Shown piece by piece: positions 19,981 through 30,003 of a stretch of DNA of 64,000 bases. Both the position numbers and the translations under genes were made by a program. Below the pieces are notes generated by a model. The model did not search any database. It worked only from the letters and a program-made list of their open reading frames with translations, and was not told where the DNA came from. How positions within the stretch are numbered: position 1 is the stretch's first letter; the number at the start of each line of letters is the position of its first letter. The stretch is from Cyclobacteriaceae bacterium (GTDB lineage: Bacteria > Bacteroidota > Bacteroidia > Cytophagales > Cyclobacteriaceae). The DNA lies in assembly GCA_947458585.1 (NCBI GenBank), contig CANGYY010000001.1, forward strand, positions 1 through 64,000, in the 5' to 3' direction.

Positions 19981-20079
19981 ATCAAAGCCAAATGGAAAAT
20001 TAGAGGAGCTTAGTATTCGGGTTATCGAATAACTTATGGTTGATCCAATTGTAACCCAAAAAAATCTTACCAGAAAAAA

Positions 20080-20691
20080 ATGCAAACCCCATCCTTAAAT
20101 CTGAATCGTCAGGAGTTTGGAGATTCGATCAACAAAGGCAATGTCCTTACCTTGGAGCAAGCCCATACTCTTTTAAATGAATGGGTACTGAATGAGCGTT
20201 TGAAAGTGCACATGAAACAAGTGGGCCACTTGATGAAGGCCTACGCGCTTGAGCAGGGTCTTGACGCCTCGGAAGCCCACAAATGGCACTTGGCTGGTTT
20301 GCTTCACGATGCGGATTGGGACCAATGGCCCGACCAACATTGTCGAAAAATCATTGAGGAACTGGAGGCAAGAGCCATCGATCCGGAAATAATTCGTGCC
20401 ATTGCTTGCCATGGTCCCCGTTATTTTGGAGTGGAGCCTCGTACCCCAATGGACAAGATGCTTTATGCCTTTGACGAACTCAGTGGACTGGTGCATGCCT
20501 ACTCGCTGATGCGACCGGAAGGCTATTTGGGTATGGAAGTAAAGGGGGTGAAAAAGCGCCTAAAAGACAAAACCTTTGCTGCCCAAGTAAGTCGGGAAGA
20601 TATTGATGATGCTGCCCAGCGTGCGGCTGTCCCTGTGGATGACTTGATTGCATTTGTGGTTGTCCACCAAGGTTCCACTGATTTAGCCTAA
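20080..20691 (+). CDS. HD domain-containing protein
   Basis: WHLAGLLHDADWDQWPDQH (HD motif), AIACHGPRYFG, MDKMLYAFDELSGL. Confidence 0.8.
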   Translation: MQTPSLNLNRQEFGDSINKGNVLTLEQAHTLLNEWVLNERLKVHMKQVGHLMKAYALEQGLDASEAHKWHLAGLLHDADWDQWPDQHCRKIIEELEARAIDPEIIRAIACHGPRYFGVEPRTPMDKMLYAFDELSGLVHAYSLMRPEGYLGMEVKGVKKRLKDKTFAAQVSREDIDDAAQRAAVPVDDLIAFVVVHQGSTDLA

Positions 20692-20696
20692 AATGT

Positions 20697-20726
20697 AAAA
20701 GGGCCGCATTCGCGGCCCTTTTTTAT
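20697..20726. terminator. bidirectional terminator hairpin
   Basis: AAAAGGGCCGCattcGCGGCCCTTTTTT between convergent genes. Confidence 0.85.
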
Positions 20727-21217
20727 TCTTCTTCCAGTTCTTGAGCAACCGGCTTGAAATTCCCAGGAGGTAAGTCTGGGCTTACTTCAGATTTTTCAAA
20801 AGGAAATACTTCCAAAATAGAACTCTCGGTAATGTCCGGTACTCGGAAACTCACAAGCATGTTACTCAAACTTTCTTGAATACGGTCGTAGGCTTGTTTG
20901 ATATCTTCTGCCGTCACAATCATGTATTGAGTTACCTTTTTCTCCTTCCCATTATCTCCATCCGCGATCAAGTAGGTCACCTTGCATTTGTACCAGATGT
21001 CTGCATCATCGTAGAAAAATACGTCCACGATGTTACTCTTGCTGATTCCACTCACTTGAAAATCCCCACGGATTTGAGAACCGAGTTTATCGTATAGGAT
21101 CGCTTCCGCTTCCGTAAAGGATACCGCATCCACTAGATATTGTTCCGAAATACTTTTCAAAAGACCCTCTTCAGTTTCTTTCGCATACTTTACTTTACAC
21201 AAAAACCAGATTCTCAT
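20723..21217 (-). CDS. DUF4494 domain-containing protein
   Basis: WFLCKVKYAKETEEGLLKSISEQYLVDAVSFTEAEAI...SKSNIVDVFFYDDADIWYKCKVTY. Confidence 0.8.
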   Translation of the reverse strand: MRIWFLCKVKYAKETEEGLLKSISEQYLVDAVSFTEAEAILYDKLGSQIRGDFQVSGISKSNIVDVFFYDDADIWYKCKVTYLIADGDNGKEKKVTQYMIVTAEDIKQAYDRIQESLSNMLVSFRVPDITESSILEVFPFEKSEVSPDLPPGNFKPVAQELEEE

Positions 21218-21425
21218 TTGCTACTTAGTTAAGGCTTCGAATCTACCGCATCTCTTTCAAAGCGCTAACGAAACTCAAAAAAATATTTTTACCAAAGCGA
21301 AAAAATGGAATAGCAGATCGATTTTTTTCCTCAAAGGATACCTGATAAGAACCTTGTTTGGTACGGCTGATTTAGTAGTTTTAGGGAAAGGATAAGCACC
21401 TTCTATTTTTAAATCGAATTATTCC

Positions 21426-23678
21426 ATGTGGCTAACTTTTACCCGTAGTTTCCCGATTCAACTTCTCCTCCTTCACTTACAGAAGAACCTTTCTTTGCTC
21501 TTGATTTGGGGGGTTCTGTTGGGGTTTGTGCTGCAGCAATTTGGGGTAGTGCTTGGGATTCCCTATTTGTTTCTGGATCCCGAATACCTGCATGAAGTTT
21601 CCTGGCTGAGTTTTTTTTGGATGGGACTAGGACTGGCGGTATTTACCATGGCCTTCCACATGACTACCTACATCATGGATGGCTGGCGCTTCTCGTTTCT
21701 TGCCGTGGTGCATCGTCCCTTCATCCACTTTTGCTTCAACAACTCCCTAGTTCCTCTTTTCTTTTATCTCCTCTACACAATACAATTTGTTTCTTTCCAA
21801 TTGGACAATGATCTGGGTTCCAAAGGGGAAGTTCTTCGCCTGTATCTAGGGTTTTCCTTGGGAAGCATCCTGACATACGCCATCCTATTTGGATACTTAA
21901 GTTTGACCAACAAGGGTTTCTTTAACCTTTTCTCCGGAAACATCGACAAGCGACTGCGAAAGGTGAGCCGAAGTCATCGATTGAAAAAAGGGGAAGCAGA
22001 TCCCTTCAATTTGGAGGGGCCTTTGGTGCAAGTTTACCTGAACCTCAAACTGCGTTGGGAGCACGTGCGGCCTGATATTTCCCGCTTCGAAAAGGCAAAA
22101 TTGCTTCGGGTTTTTCATCAAAATCACTGGAATCTATTTTTGATTCAAGTTTTTTTGGTGGCTCTGGTACTTTTTCTTGGGCTATTCAACGAGCAGGAAA
22201 TCCTGCAATTCCCTGCGGCCATGAGTGCACTACTATTGCTTTCCATTCTGCTCATGGCAGTGGGTGCGTTGATATTTTGGTTTCGGACCTGGGCTGCAGT
22301 CACGGTACTTGTTTTGGTCTTGGGGGCCAATTACTTCTCTACGATTCCCTGGTTGACCAAGCCGCATCAAGCCTATGGGATGGATTACAGCCCTGCTCCA
22401 GCACCCTACAACCTTGCTAGATTGGATGCCTTGACCCATCCCGATACCTTGCAAAAAGACAAGCAGGTGGTGCTGCAGATTTTGGATCGTTGGCGCGCCA
22501 AGTTTCCGGAAGGCAGCAAGCCAAAGTTGGTGCTGGTGGCGGCGAGTGGGGGAGGACAGCGGGCAGCTTTGTGGACACTCAAAGTCCTTCAAGAGCTCCA
22601 TACCGCTACTTCAGGGGAACTTACCCAACATTCATTTCTTTACACCGGCGCCTCTGGGGGTGTTTTGGGAGAGGCGTTTTTCCGTGAGTTGTATCTACGG
22701 TCCCAAAGTGATCCAAACTTGCTTCTCGATGATCCAGCGTATCTACAGCAATTATCAGCTGATAATCTCAACCCCATACTATTTAGCCTGTTGGTCAATG
22801 ACCTCTTGTTTCCCACCCAAAAATTGGACTACAAAGGGAGAGTCTATGCCAAGGATAGGGGATTTGCCTTTGAGGAGCAGCTCAATAAGAACACAAAAGG
22901 GATTCTGGACAAGTCCCTGGCCGACTACAAGGCGCCTGAGAGTTTGGCCCAAATTCCCTTGTTGCCGCTAACTACCTTAATCACCAACGATGGCAGGAAA
23001 CTGGTCATCTCTCCCCATTCCTTTTCCTTTTTTGGAAGTGCAGGAATACCTGGCTCTTACCACAAAGAGTTGAAACAATCCATTGATTTCATGCGATTTT
23101 TTGCAGCCCATGATCCCGGCAACCTGCGATTTTTGACCGCCTTGCGGATGAGTGCGACTTTTCCTTTTGTGACGCCCAATGTGGAGCTGCCCTCCACTCC
23201 CGTGATGAAAACGATGGATACGGGGCTCTCCGATAATTTTGGGATTCAAGATGCACTACGTTTCCTTTATGTCTTTCAGGAATGGATTGGAGCAAATACC
23301 TCAGGAGTGGTGCTGGTGACTATCCGAGATTCGGAAAAATCCCCCAAAATCTCCAATTCAGCATCTACCAAAATCCTGGAGAAAATAGGTTCTCCGCTGA
23401 AAAGTATCTATGGCAACTGGGATAAAATGCAAACCATCCACAACGAGGTGCTATTCAATTACATGGATGCATCCATGCCTTTTGGAGTGGAAAAAATTGA
23501 GTTTGAATATGCCCCCGGAAAACTACCTGCTCAAGGATTGGGTAATCTGGGGAGTATGCAGCGTGCCTCACTCAATTGGAGACTAACCGCAAAAGAAAAG
23601 CGATCCATTCTTGCCAATATCCATACGGAATCCAATCAAGCCGCCTTGGCTCGTGCAAAAGAGGTATTTCAAAAATGA
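21426..23678 (+). CDS. patatin-like phospholipase with large N-terminal multi-TM region
   Basis: Several hydrophobic helices in residues ~15-310, then LVAASGGGQRAALWTL, LYTGASGGVLGEAFF (GxSGG), MDTGLSDNFGIQDALR (DTG/DxG dyad). Confidence 0.8.
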   Translation: MWLTFTRSFPIQLLLLHLQKNLSLLLIWGVLLGFVLQQFGVVLGIPYLFLDPEYLHEVSWLSFFWMGLGLAVFTMAFHMTTYIMDGWRFSFLAVVHRPFIHFCFNNSLVPLFFYLLYTIQFVSFQLDNDLGSKGEVLRLYLGFSLGSILTYAILFGYLSLTNKGFFNLFSGNIDKRLRKVSRSHRLKKGEADPFNLEGPLVQVYLNLKLRWEHVRPDISRFEKAKLLRVFHQNHWNLFLIQVFLVALVLFLGLFNEQEILQFPAAMSALLLLSILLMAVGALIFWFRTWAAVTVLVLVLGANYFSTIPWLTKPHQAYGMDYSPAPAPYNLARLDALTHPDTLQKDKQVVLQILDRWRAKFPEGSKPKLVLVAASGGGQRAALWTLKVLQELHTATSGELTQHSFLYTGASGGVLGEAFFRELYLRSQSDPNLLLDDPAYLQQLSADNLNPILFSLLVNDLLFPTQKLDYKGRVYAKDRGFAFEEQLNKNTKGILDKSLADYKAPESLAQIPLLPLTTLITNDGRKLVISPHSFSFFGSAGIPGSYHKELKQSIDFMRFFAAHDPGNLRFLTALRMSATFPFVTPNVELPSTPVMKTMDTGLSDNFGIQDALRFLYVFQEWIGANTSGVVLVTIRDSEKSPKISNSASTKILEKIGSPLKSIYGNWDKMQTIHNEVLFNYMDASMPFGVEKIEFEYAPGKLPAQGLGNLGSMQRASLNWRLTAKEKRSILANIHTESNQAALARAKEVFQK

Positions 23679-23706
23679 GATGGATTAGAACTCGAGTAGT
23701 GTTGAA

Positions 23707-24186
23707 TTAGTACCCGATTCCTATTTTTCTGTAAATGAAGTGCATCAACCAAGCAGGTCCGATCATCAAAAACTGAACATCCTTTAAAAAGGAGGGTTTT
23801 TTGCCTTCGATCTTATGTCCATAAAATTGAACGATCCAGGCTAGGACAAAGACACCTAAACTGATATATGCCAGGTTGCCAGGAAAAGTAATTGACAAGT
23901 AATTGGCCAAAGCCAAGCAAAAGGCAGAAAAGAGCAACATGCCCAGCGTCAGTGCAGGGGATAGAGAGATGTAGTAAATCAACACCAAGAAAAGGGTCAG
24001 GGTAGCCCAGTTTGCAAAATCACCTAAAAACGGAAGTTGGGCCTCTAGAAATCCACTTGGAATACAAAATACCAATCCGACCACACTGAAGAAGATGGCA
24101 GGAACACAAAACCAGTGAATCAATTTGTTGGTCTTATTTTGGTGACTTTCTCCGTATTCGACCAGTAAGGAATCAATTTTTCTCAT
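23707..24186 (-). CDS. DUF962/Mpo1-like membrane protein
   Basis: LLVEYGESHQNKTNKLIHWFCVPAIFFSVVGL, WIVQFYGHKIEGKKPSFLKDVQFLMIGPAWLMHFIY. Confidence 0.88.
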   Translation of the reverse strand: MRKIDSLLVEYGESHQNKTNKLIHWFCVPAIFFSVVGLVFCIPSGFLEAQLPFLGDFANWATLTLFLVLIYYISLSPALTLGMLLFSAFCLALANYLSITFPGNLAYISLGVFVLAWIVQFYGHKIEGKKPSFLKDVQFLMIGPAWLMHFIYRKIGIGY

Positions 24187-24262
24187 GGGATTTTGGGTTT
24201 AAATGCGGTACTTGGTGTCACAAGTTAACCAACCAATTTTAAAAAGTAAATTCTCTTTGTCT

Positions 24263-25390
24263 ATGTTGAGTTTTTGGGAACAAAAAAATTTTTTGAACTA
24301 CGATTTAATCGTGGTAGGAGCCGGGTTTACGGGGTTATCTGCTGCAATTCATTTCAAGAAGCAACATAAGAAAGCAAAGGTATTGGTCATTGATCGGGGG
24401 GTCTTTCCTTCTGGTGCCAGCACCAAAAATGCAGGCTTTGCCTGCTTTGGGAGTTTGACGGAGATTTTGGATGACTTCTGGAGCATGACGCCGGACGAGG
24501 TACTGCAGTTGGTGGAGAAAAGGTATTCCGGCTTGACTCAGATTCGGAAGCAATTCGGAGACAAAGCCCTGCGCTACCAGCACCGGAATGGCTATGAAAT
24601 CCTCGGCGAAGAGCAGGTAGAGGCCTTGGAACAACTAGATTCCATCAATCATTTGCTGAAGAAAATTTTTAAGAAGGAGGTTTTTTCTCAAGTAAAAGAT
24701 CCTTCCAAATTTGGTTTTTCTGAGCAAGTGAAGGCCGTGGTGAAAAACCGTTTTGAAGGGGAATTGGATCCTGGAGCCTACTTGAATGCACTGTGGGATA
24801 AGGCTTCTGACTTAGGGATACGCATCATTTCTGGGGTGAACGTTGTGGAGGTGGATCATGAAGGAGGTAGGGTTCTGGCAGAAAAAAAAGATAAAAAGGA
24901 GATTTTTGAATTTGTTGGGGCACGAGTAGCCATTTGTACCAATGCCTTCACGCAGAAACTTTGGCCTGCATCTCCCTTGGAGCCAGGAAGGGGATTGATC
25001 TTGTTGAGCAAGCCCGTCGAGGGAGGGATTCCTTGGAAAGGAGGCTTTCATATGGATCGAGGCTACGTCTATTTCCGAGAAGTGGACGGACGACTTCTTT
25101 TAGGTGGGGCAAGAAATAAAGACTTTGAAAAGGAGAAAACCACCGAATTTGAGGTAAATCCTACGATTAAGGAACATTTGGAACGGCTGGCTCAAGAGGT
25201 GATTTTTCCAGGTAGACCCCTGGAGTGGGAGATGGAATGGACTGGGATCATGGCTTTTGGTTCCAAAAAATCACCCATCATCCAGCAGATTGGAAAGAAG
25301 ACGGCAGTAGCAGTTCGACTAGGAGGTATGGGCGTAGCCATAGGCTGGCAGGTGGGCAAGGAGTTATCCGAACTACTTTCAGATCTGTAA
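24263..25390 (+). CDS. NAD(P)/FAD-dependent oxidoreductase (DAO family)
   Basis: YDLIVVGAGFTGLSAAIHFKK, GASTKNAGFACFGS, LRLGGMGVAIGWQVGKELSELL-type C-terminus. Confidence 0.85.
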   Translation: MLSFWEQKNFLNYDLIVVGAGFTGLSAAIHFKKQHKKAKVLVIDRGVFPSGASTKNAGFACFGSLTEILDDFWSMTPDEVLQLVEKRYSGLTQIRKQFGDKALRYQHRNGYEILGEEQVEALEQLDSINHLLKKIFKKEVFSQVKDPSKFGFSEQVKAVVKNRFEGELDPGAYLNALWDKASDLGIRIISGVNVVEVDHEGGRVLAEKKDKKEIFEFVGARVAICTNAFTQKLWPASPLEPGRGLILLSKPVEGGIPWKGGFHMDRGYVYFREVDGRLLLGGARNKDFEKEKTTEFEVNPTIKEHLERLAQEVIFPGRPLEWEMEWTGIMAFGSKKSPIIQQIGKKTAVAVRLGGMGVAIGWQVGKELSELLSDL

Positions 25391-25441
25391 TTGATTTTTT
25401 TTCTTTAGTTTCATGGCTTCTAAACACTCGACTTCAACCGA

Positions 25442-26899
25442 ATGACTTCAATTCCAAAAGTACCTAAGGTGCTGGATGCACTGATTCCCTTAGGTGTATT
25501 AATTTTTCTCCTAATCATCAGCATTCAAGTTTTTGGTACAGATGGACTATCGGGTTCCAGTCAGATTGTGTTGATTTTATCGGCCACTGTAGCAGGATTA
25601 ATTGCGGTATTTCGCCTAGGGTTTAGTTGGGAAACACTCCAGGATGGCGTTGTAAAAAGTATCAGTTCTGCGATGAGTAGCATTCTCATCTTATTTTTGA
25701 TTGGTGCCTTGGCAGGAACTTGGCTGTTGAGTGGGATTGTGCCTGCCATGATCTATTATGGCTTGATGGTATTGAGTCCCACAATTTTCTTATTTGCAGC
25801 CTGTTTTATCAGTGGGATTGTATCCACAGCCACAGGAAGTAGCTGGACTACGGTGGCTACGGTGGGTGTTGCCTTGCTCGGAATTGGAAAAGCGCTTGGC
25901 TTTGAAGAAGGAATTATTGCAGGTGCCATTATTTCGGGGGCTTACTTTGGAGATAAAATGTCTCCCTTATCCGATACCACCAACCTTGCTCCAGCGATGG
26001 CGGGTACGGATTTATTCACCCACATTCGGCACATGGCCAAAACTACCACACCTACCATGATCATTACCCTGATCCTATTTTTGGTGATTGGGTTAAATTA
26101 CGATACGGAGGGAAATGTAGCGGATGTTCAGATTATTTCTGAAGTCATTTCTTCTACTTTCACCATTACTCCATGGTTATTTGTAGTCCCGCTTTTGGTG
26201 ATTCTAATGATCGTCAGAAAGGTGCCAGCATTGCCAGCATTATTGGCAGGTGCCCTTTTAGGAGGTGTGTTTGCCTTGATTTTTCAACCCGAAATCATCG
26301 CTCGAATTGTAGGGGAGGAGGGTTCATTCTCCTACATTGGGTTTAAAGGAGTGATGATGGCCTTGTTTGGTGAAATCAGTATAGTCACTGAAAATGCCTT
26401 AGTAAATGAGCTTCTGGTCACTCGAGGGATGGCAGGAATGCTCAATACCATCTGGCTGATCGTCTGTGCGATGGTTTTTGGTGGGATTATGGAGGAGAGC
26501 GGCATGCTAAAGGTCTTGGCTGAATCCATGATCCGAAAAGTTCACCGCGTTGGATCTCTGATCGCTACCACTGCAGCTACTTGCATCTTTTTTAACATCA
26601 CTACCTCAGATCAGTACTTGGCTATCCTGGTTCCAGGAAGAATGTATGCCGATGTGTATAAGAAAAGAGGCCTCAAGCCTGAAAATCTATCCCGTACCCT
26701 CGAGGATTCCGCGACCGTGACCTCGGTGTTGGTGCCTTGGAATACCTGCGGAGCCACTCAAGCCTCCGTATTGGGTGTAGCGACTCTAGTTTATGCACCT
26801 TATTGCTTTTTCAATATCATCAGCCCGATCATGACGATCCTGTACGGTTACCTCAATATTGGAATCAACTATTACGAAAAGGACGAAGAGTTGGCATGA
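25442..26899 (+). CDS. nhaC: Na+/H+ antiporter NhaC family
   Basis: Polytopic membrane protein; SSWTTVATVGVALLGIG, GAYFGDKMSPLSDTTNLAPAMAGTDLFTHIRHM, ITTSDQYLAILVPGRMY, LEDSATVTSVLVPWNTCGA. Confidence 0.9.
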   Translation: MTSIPKVPKVLDALIPLGVLIFLLIISIQVFGTDGLSGSSQIVLILSATVAGLIAVFRLGFSWETLQDGVVKSISSAMSSILILFLIGALAGTWLLSGIVPAMIYYGLMVLSPTIFLFAACFISGIVSTATGSSWTTVATVGVALLGIGKALGFEEGIIAGAIISGAYFGDKMSPLSDTTNLAPAMAGTDLFTHIRHMAKTTTPTMIITLILFLVIGLNYDTEGNVADVQIISEVISSTFTITPWLFVVPLLVILMIVRKVPALPALLAGALLGGVFALIFQPEIIARIVGEEGSFSYIGFKGVMMALFGEISIVTENALVNELLVTRGMAGMLNTIWLIVCAMVFGGIMEESGMLKVLAESMIRKVHRVGSLIATTAATCIFFNITTSDQYLAILVPGRMYADVYKKRGLKPENLSRTLEDSATVTSVLVPWNTCGATQASVLGVATLVYAPYCFFNIISPIMTILYGYLNIGINYYEKDEELA

Positions 26900-27495
26900 T
26901 TCCATACAGTATCAGCAAAGAAGAATTATTGGAGTTGCCTTTAGGCCAATTTGAAGGCCCGATCTATTTGATTGATCGTCCGGAGCAGGTGGAGGATGCG
27001 GTAGATTTTCTAGAGGATCAGTCCTTGATCGGTTTTGATACCGAAACCAAGCCTTCCTTCCGAAAAGGAGAGTTCAACCACGTTTCCTTACTTCAACTTT
27101 CTACCGCCAATCAAGCTTTTATTTTTCGACTCAACAAAATCGGATTCCCTCCTGCTTTGAGAAGTTTGTTGGAAAAAGAAAATGTACTCAAGGTGGGCGC
27201 CGCCGTACACGATGACCTCAAGGCCTTGAAAAAGTTGACGGACTCCTTTTATCCTCAATCCTTTTTTGACTTGAATGACGAACTAAAGAAGGTAGGCTTT
27301 CACAATGTAGGGGTCCGCAACCTTTGCGGGATGGTCCTCAAAATTCGTATTTCAAAGGCAGAACAGGTTTCCAATTGGGAGGCAGACAAGCTGACGGAGC
27401 GTCAACTTCGCTATGCAGCAACAGATGCTTGGGCCTGTTTGGAGATCTTCCAAAAGCTGAAGACAGAGGGATTCTTGGATGAGCTTTTTGGGTGA
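26896..27495 (+). CDS. 3'-5' exonuclease (DEDDy, RNase D-like)
   Basis: LIGFDTETKPSFRKGEFNHVSLLQLST, VGAAVHDDLKAL, LRYAATDAWACLEIF. ATG overlaps the nhaC stop (ATGA). Confidence 0.88.
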   Translation: MIPYSISKEELLELPLGQFEGPIYLIDRPEQVEDAVDFLEDQSLIGFDTETKPSFRKGEFNHVSLLQLSTANQAFIFRLNKIGFPPALRSLLEKENVLKVGAAVHDDLKALKKLTDSFYPQSFFDLNDELKKVGFHNVGVRNLCGMVLKIRISKAEQVSNWEADKLTERQLRYAATDAWACLEIFQKLKTEGFLDELFG

Positions 27496-27517
27496 TTGGT
27501 TGACCCCTAACACATTC

Positions 27518-28789
27518 TTAGCCTACCCGAACTTTCACCCGATCTACACTGGAAAAATACCGTTCCCCAATGTTTAGGAGGTCGGTGGCAGTGAATTTTT
27601 TCAGGTAATTAAACCGGTTTTCGTAGAAACTGAAGTCAAGGCCCGAATAGTAGACTCCCTTAAATTGCTCGATTAGATCAAAGGGAGAACTGAATTTCGT
27701 AAAGAGCTGACCAATCAGGTAATTTCTCAATATTTCAATCTCTTCCGAATCGGCAAGCACGGTGCGCAAGAGGTGAATTTCCTTGTCGATTTCCTCAAAT
27801 ACCTCTTTCTGATGTGCTTTTTTCACATCTGCAGCAATTATCCAGTAAGCATAATTGTCAAGTTCCACCAAGGCGGAGTGGATGCCGTAGGTATGCCCTT
27901 TGTCTTCCCGGATGTTTTTGACTAGTCGCGACCCAAAGTATCCTCCCAAGAGCGTGTTGAATACAGCTAAACCAGGGTAATCGGGATGTTTTTTGGGGAT
28001 CGCCCATGCTCCCAAACGGATGCTGCTTTGCACGGCTCCTTCTTTATCTTCCTGAAAATCCCAAAAAGGGGATGTGCTTGGTAATCCCTGTTTTTGAGCC
28101 CCATGCCTCAATGAAAGCTGTTCGAGTTGGGCAAGGAGGGAGTCCAGTTCCTGATGCGTGAAGTCACCAGAAAGAAAAAGACTACAGTCCTTCCAGAGTT
28201 GGGTCTGGTAATAGGCTTTCAGGAGCTCAGGAGTGATTTCTGAAATATGTGCTTCCGTTATTTCTTGGCCATAGGGATGTTCGGGTCCAAACAACCCTTT
28301 TTTGAATAGCTGTCCTGCTCTTGAACTGGGTTTTTCTTGGTCCAGTTTGAGGCTGAGCTTGCGTTGGGACTTTCGTTTTTCCAAGTTTTCTTCTGGAAAG
28401 GTCGCCTCCGTAAAAAGGGTGATGAATGTGGGTAGCAGCGCAAAAAGGTGTTTTTTGATGCACAGCAAACTCAGACCCTCCTGGGTGTAGCTCAAAGTAG
28501 GATAGACTTCTGCCCCATGGTAATCAAAAAATTCAGCCAGCTGCTGAGCACTTGAATGGGTCGTGCCCTCTTGGAGCATTTGCAGCGTAAAGGAGGGGGT
28601 CAGTGCATGGAGATTCGGAAGTGTTGATCTAGAACTTGCACCGATAACTTCCAGTTTGACCGCGTCAATTCCTGGCGTTCGAAAGAAAAATAACGTGCTT
28701 CCTGTGCTCAGTTGAAATTGCTGAGGAGCAGGTAAGGTAAATTCGGAAGGAAGGGAAAATTGAGGCGCTTTAGAGCGATCTAATGACAT
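27518..28789 (-). CDS. M16 family peptidase-like protein, apparently lacking HxxEH
   Basis: M16 fold: LQMLQEGTTHSSAQQLAEFFDYHGAEV..., LLGGYFGSRLVKNIREDKGHTYGIHSAL, YLIGQLFTKFSSPFDLIEQFKG. No HxxEH at the expected site. Confidence 0.85.
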   Translation of the reverse strand: MSLDRSKAPQFSLPSEFTLPAPQQFQLSTGSTLFFFRTPGIDAVKLEVIGASSRSTLPNLHALTPSFTLQMLQEGTTHSSAQQLAEFFDYHGAEVYPTLSYTQEGLSLLCIKKHLFALLPTFITLFTEATFPEENLEKRKSQRKLSLKLDQEKPSSRAGQLFKKGLFGPEHPYGQEITEAHISEITPELLKAYYQTQLWKDCSLFLSGDFTHQELDSLLAQLEQLSLRHGAQKQGLPSTSPFWDFQEDKEGAVQSSIRLGAWAIPKKHPDYPGLAVFNTLLGGYFGSRLVKNIREDKGHTYGIHSALVELDNYAYWIIAADVKKAHQKEVFEEIDKEIHLLRTVLADSEEIEILRNYLIGQLFTKFSSPFDLIEQFKGVYYSGLDFSFYENRFNYLKKFTATDLLNIGERYFSSVDRVKVRVG

Positions 28790-30003
28790 CAATTGTTGGC
28801 AATGGAGTAGCGAAGGGAGAAGCGTAGCGTTTCAGCTAGCGGATGATTTTGAACTTGAGGCACCAAGTAAGAGAAATCCAAACCAAGTCGCTTCATCGTG
28901 AATCCACCACCCATGGTGAAATACCTTCTTCCACCTTTGGAGTCATCCTCGTAAAAATAGCCCGTTCTCAAGGCAAACTTATCTGCATACAAGTACTCCA
29001 CCCCAAAAGAGAGGGTGAGTTCGCTAAGTTCTTCTTGAAAGCCATCAGGAGCATCGTTGAGGGAGCCAAACATGCCAGAAATCAAAGGTCTGTTTGGATC
29101 TTTTCCCGCAGCAATGATGAGATTGCCGCTCGCATCTGTTGCTAGGGTTCCGTCTGTGTTGGTTTTGTAGATAGGAGGGGTAGGTACCATCAATTTATTT
29201 GCATCCAAAGCAAAGGTCAAGGAACTAGTAGGGTTCACATTGATCTTGTAGGCTGTACCTGCTCTGAAAGTAGTAGGGATGTAATCCAGATCTTGTGCAC
29301 TGTTGTAAGTGATTTTTGGACCTATGTTTGATAGAGTAAGGCCCCAAGACCACATGCCCTCTTTCTCACCAACAAAGATTGGCTTCTGGTGGTACAATCC
29401 AATATCGGCTCCAACGCTTGTGCCAGGGCGAGATTCGGTGCCTCCTGATGCAGACATATTTCCGGAAAGGTTGGAATGAATAAATCGTGCAGAGATACCC
29501 AAGCCTAGGTTAGCTGATAATCGTCTGGAATACGTGCCTCCAATGGCAATATCTCTTGGATTAAACTCACCAATGGGATTTCCTCGCCCATCTGTAAGGG
29601 AAATATCTCCCATATTGAAGTAGCGCAGGTCTAAGCCAAAAGCAGAGTTCTCATCAATTTTTTTGTAGCCAGCCAAGTAACTCAAGGACATGTCATTGAC
29701 AAGCTTTCCTAGCCAAGGCGAATAGGATAGGGAAAATCCGTAACTGTCTTTGATAAAGGCGAGTTTGCCCGCATTCCAATGCGCAGAATTTGCATCAGGG
29801 GAAGTGGCCACTCCTACATCGCCCATAGCTGAATGGCGGGAGTCAGGAGCAAAATTTAAAAAAGGAACCGCTGTGGTGATGACTCTTCTGCTTGGATCTT
29901 GTCCCGAGATGATCACACTGTTTTGCGCAAAGGAGGTGAGTCCTGTAAGTACAAAGACAAGCGTAAAAATAGTTTTGTTCCCGAATATGGCTTTTTTGTT
30001 CAT
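28789..30003 (-). CDS. porV: type IX secretion system outer-membrane protein PorV
   Basis: VITTAVPFLNFAPDSRHSAMGDVGVATSPDANSAHWNAGKLAFI, GYFYEDDSKGGRRYFTMGGGFTMKRLGLDFSYLVP. Start taken at 30003 (MNKKAIFG...), after the longer ORF start. Confidence 0.95.
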   Translation of the reverse strand: MNKKAIFGNKTIFTLVFVLTGLTSFAQNSVIISGQDPSRRVITTAVPFLNFAPDSRHSAMGDVGVATSPDANSAHWNAGKLAFIKDSYGFSLSYSPWLGKLVNDMSLSYLAGYKKIDENSAFGLDLRYFNMGDISLTDGRGNPIGEFNPRDIAIGGTYSRRLSANLGLGISARFIHSNLSGNMSASGGTESRPGTSVGADIGLYHQKPIFVGEKEGMWSWGLTLSNIGPKITYNSAQDLDYIPTTFRAGTAYKINVNPTSSLTFALDANKLMVPTPPIYKTNTDGTLATDASGNLIIAAGKDPNRPLISGMFGSLNDAPDGFQEELSELTLSFGVEYLYADKFALRTGYFYEDDSKGGRRYFTMGGGFTMKRLGLDFSYLVPQVQNHPLAETLRFSLRYSIANN

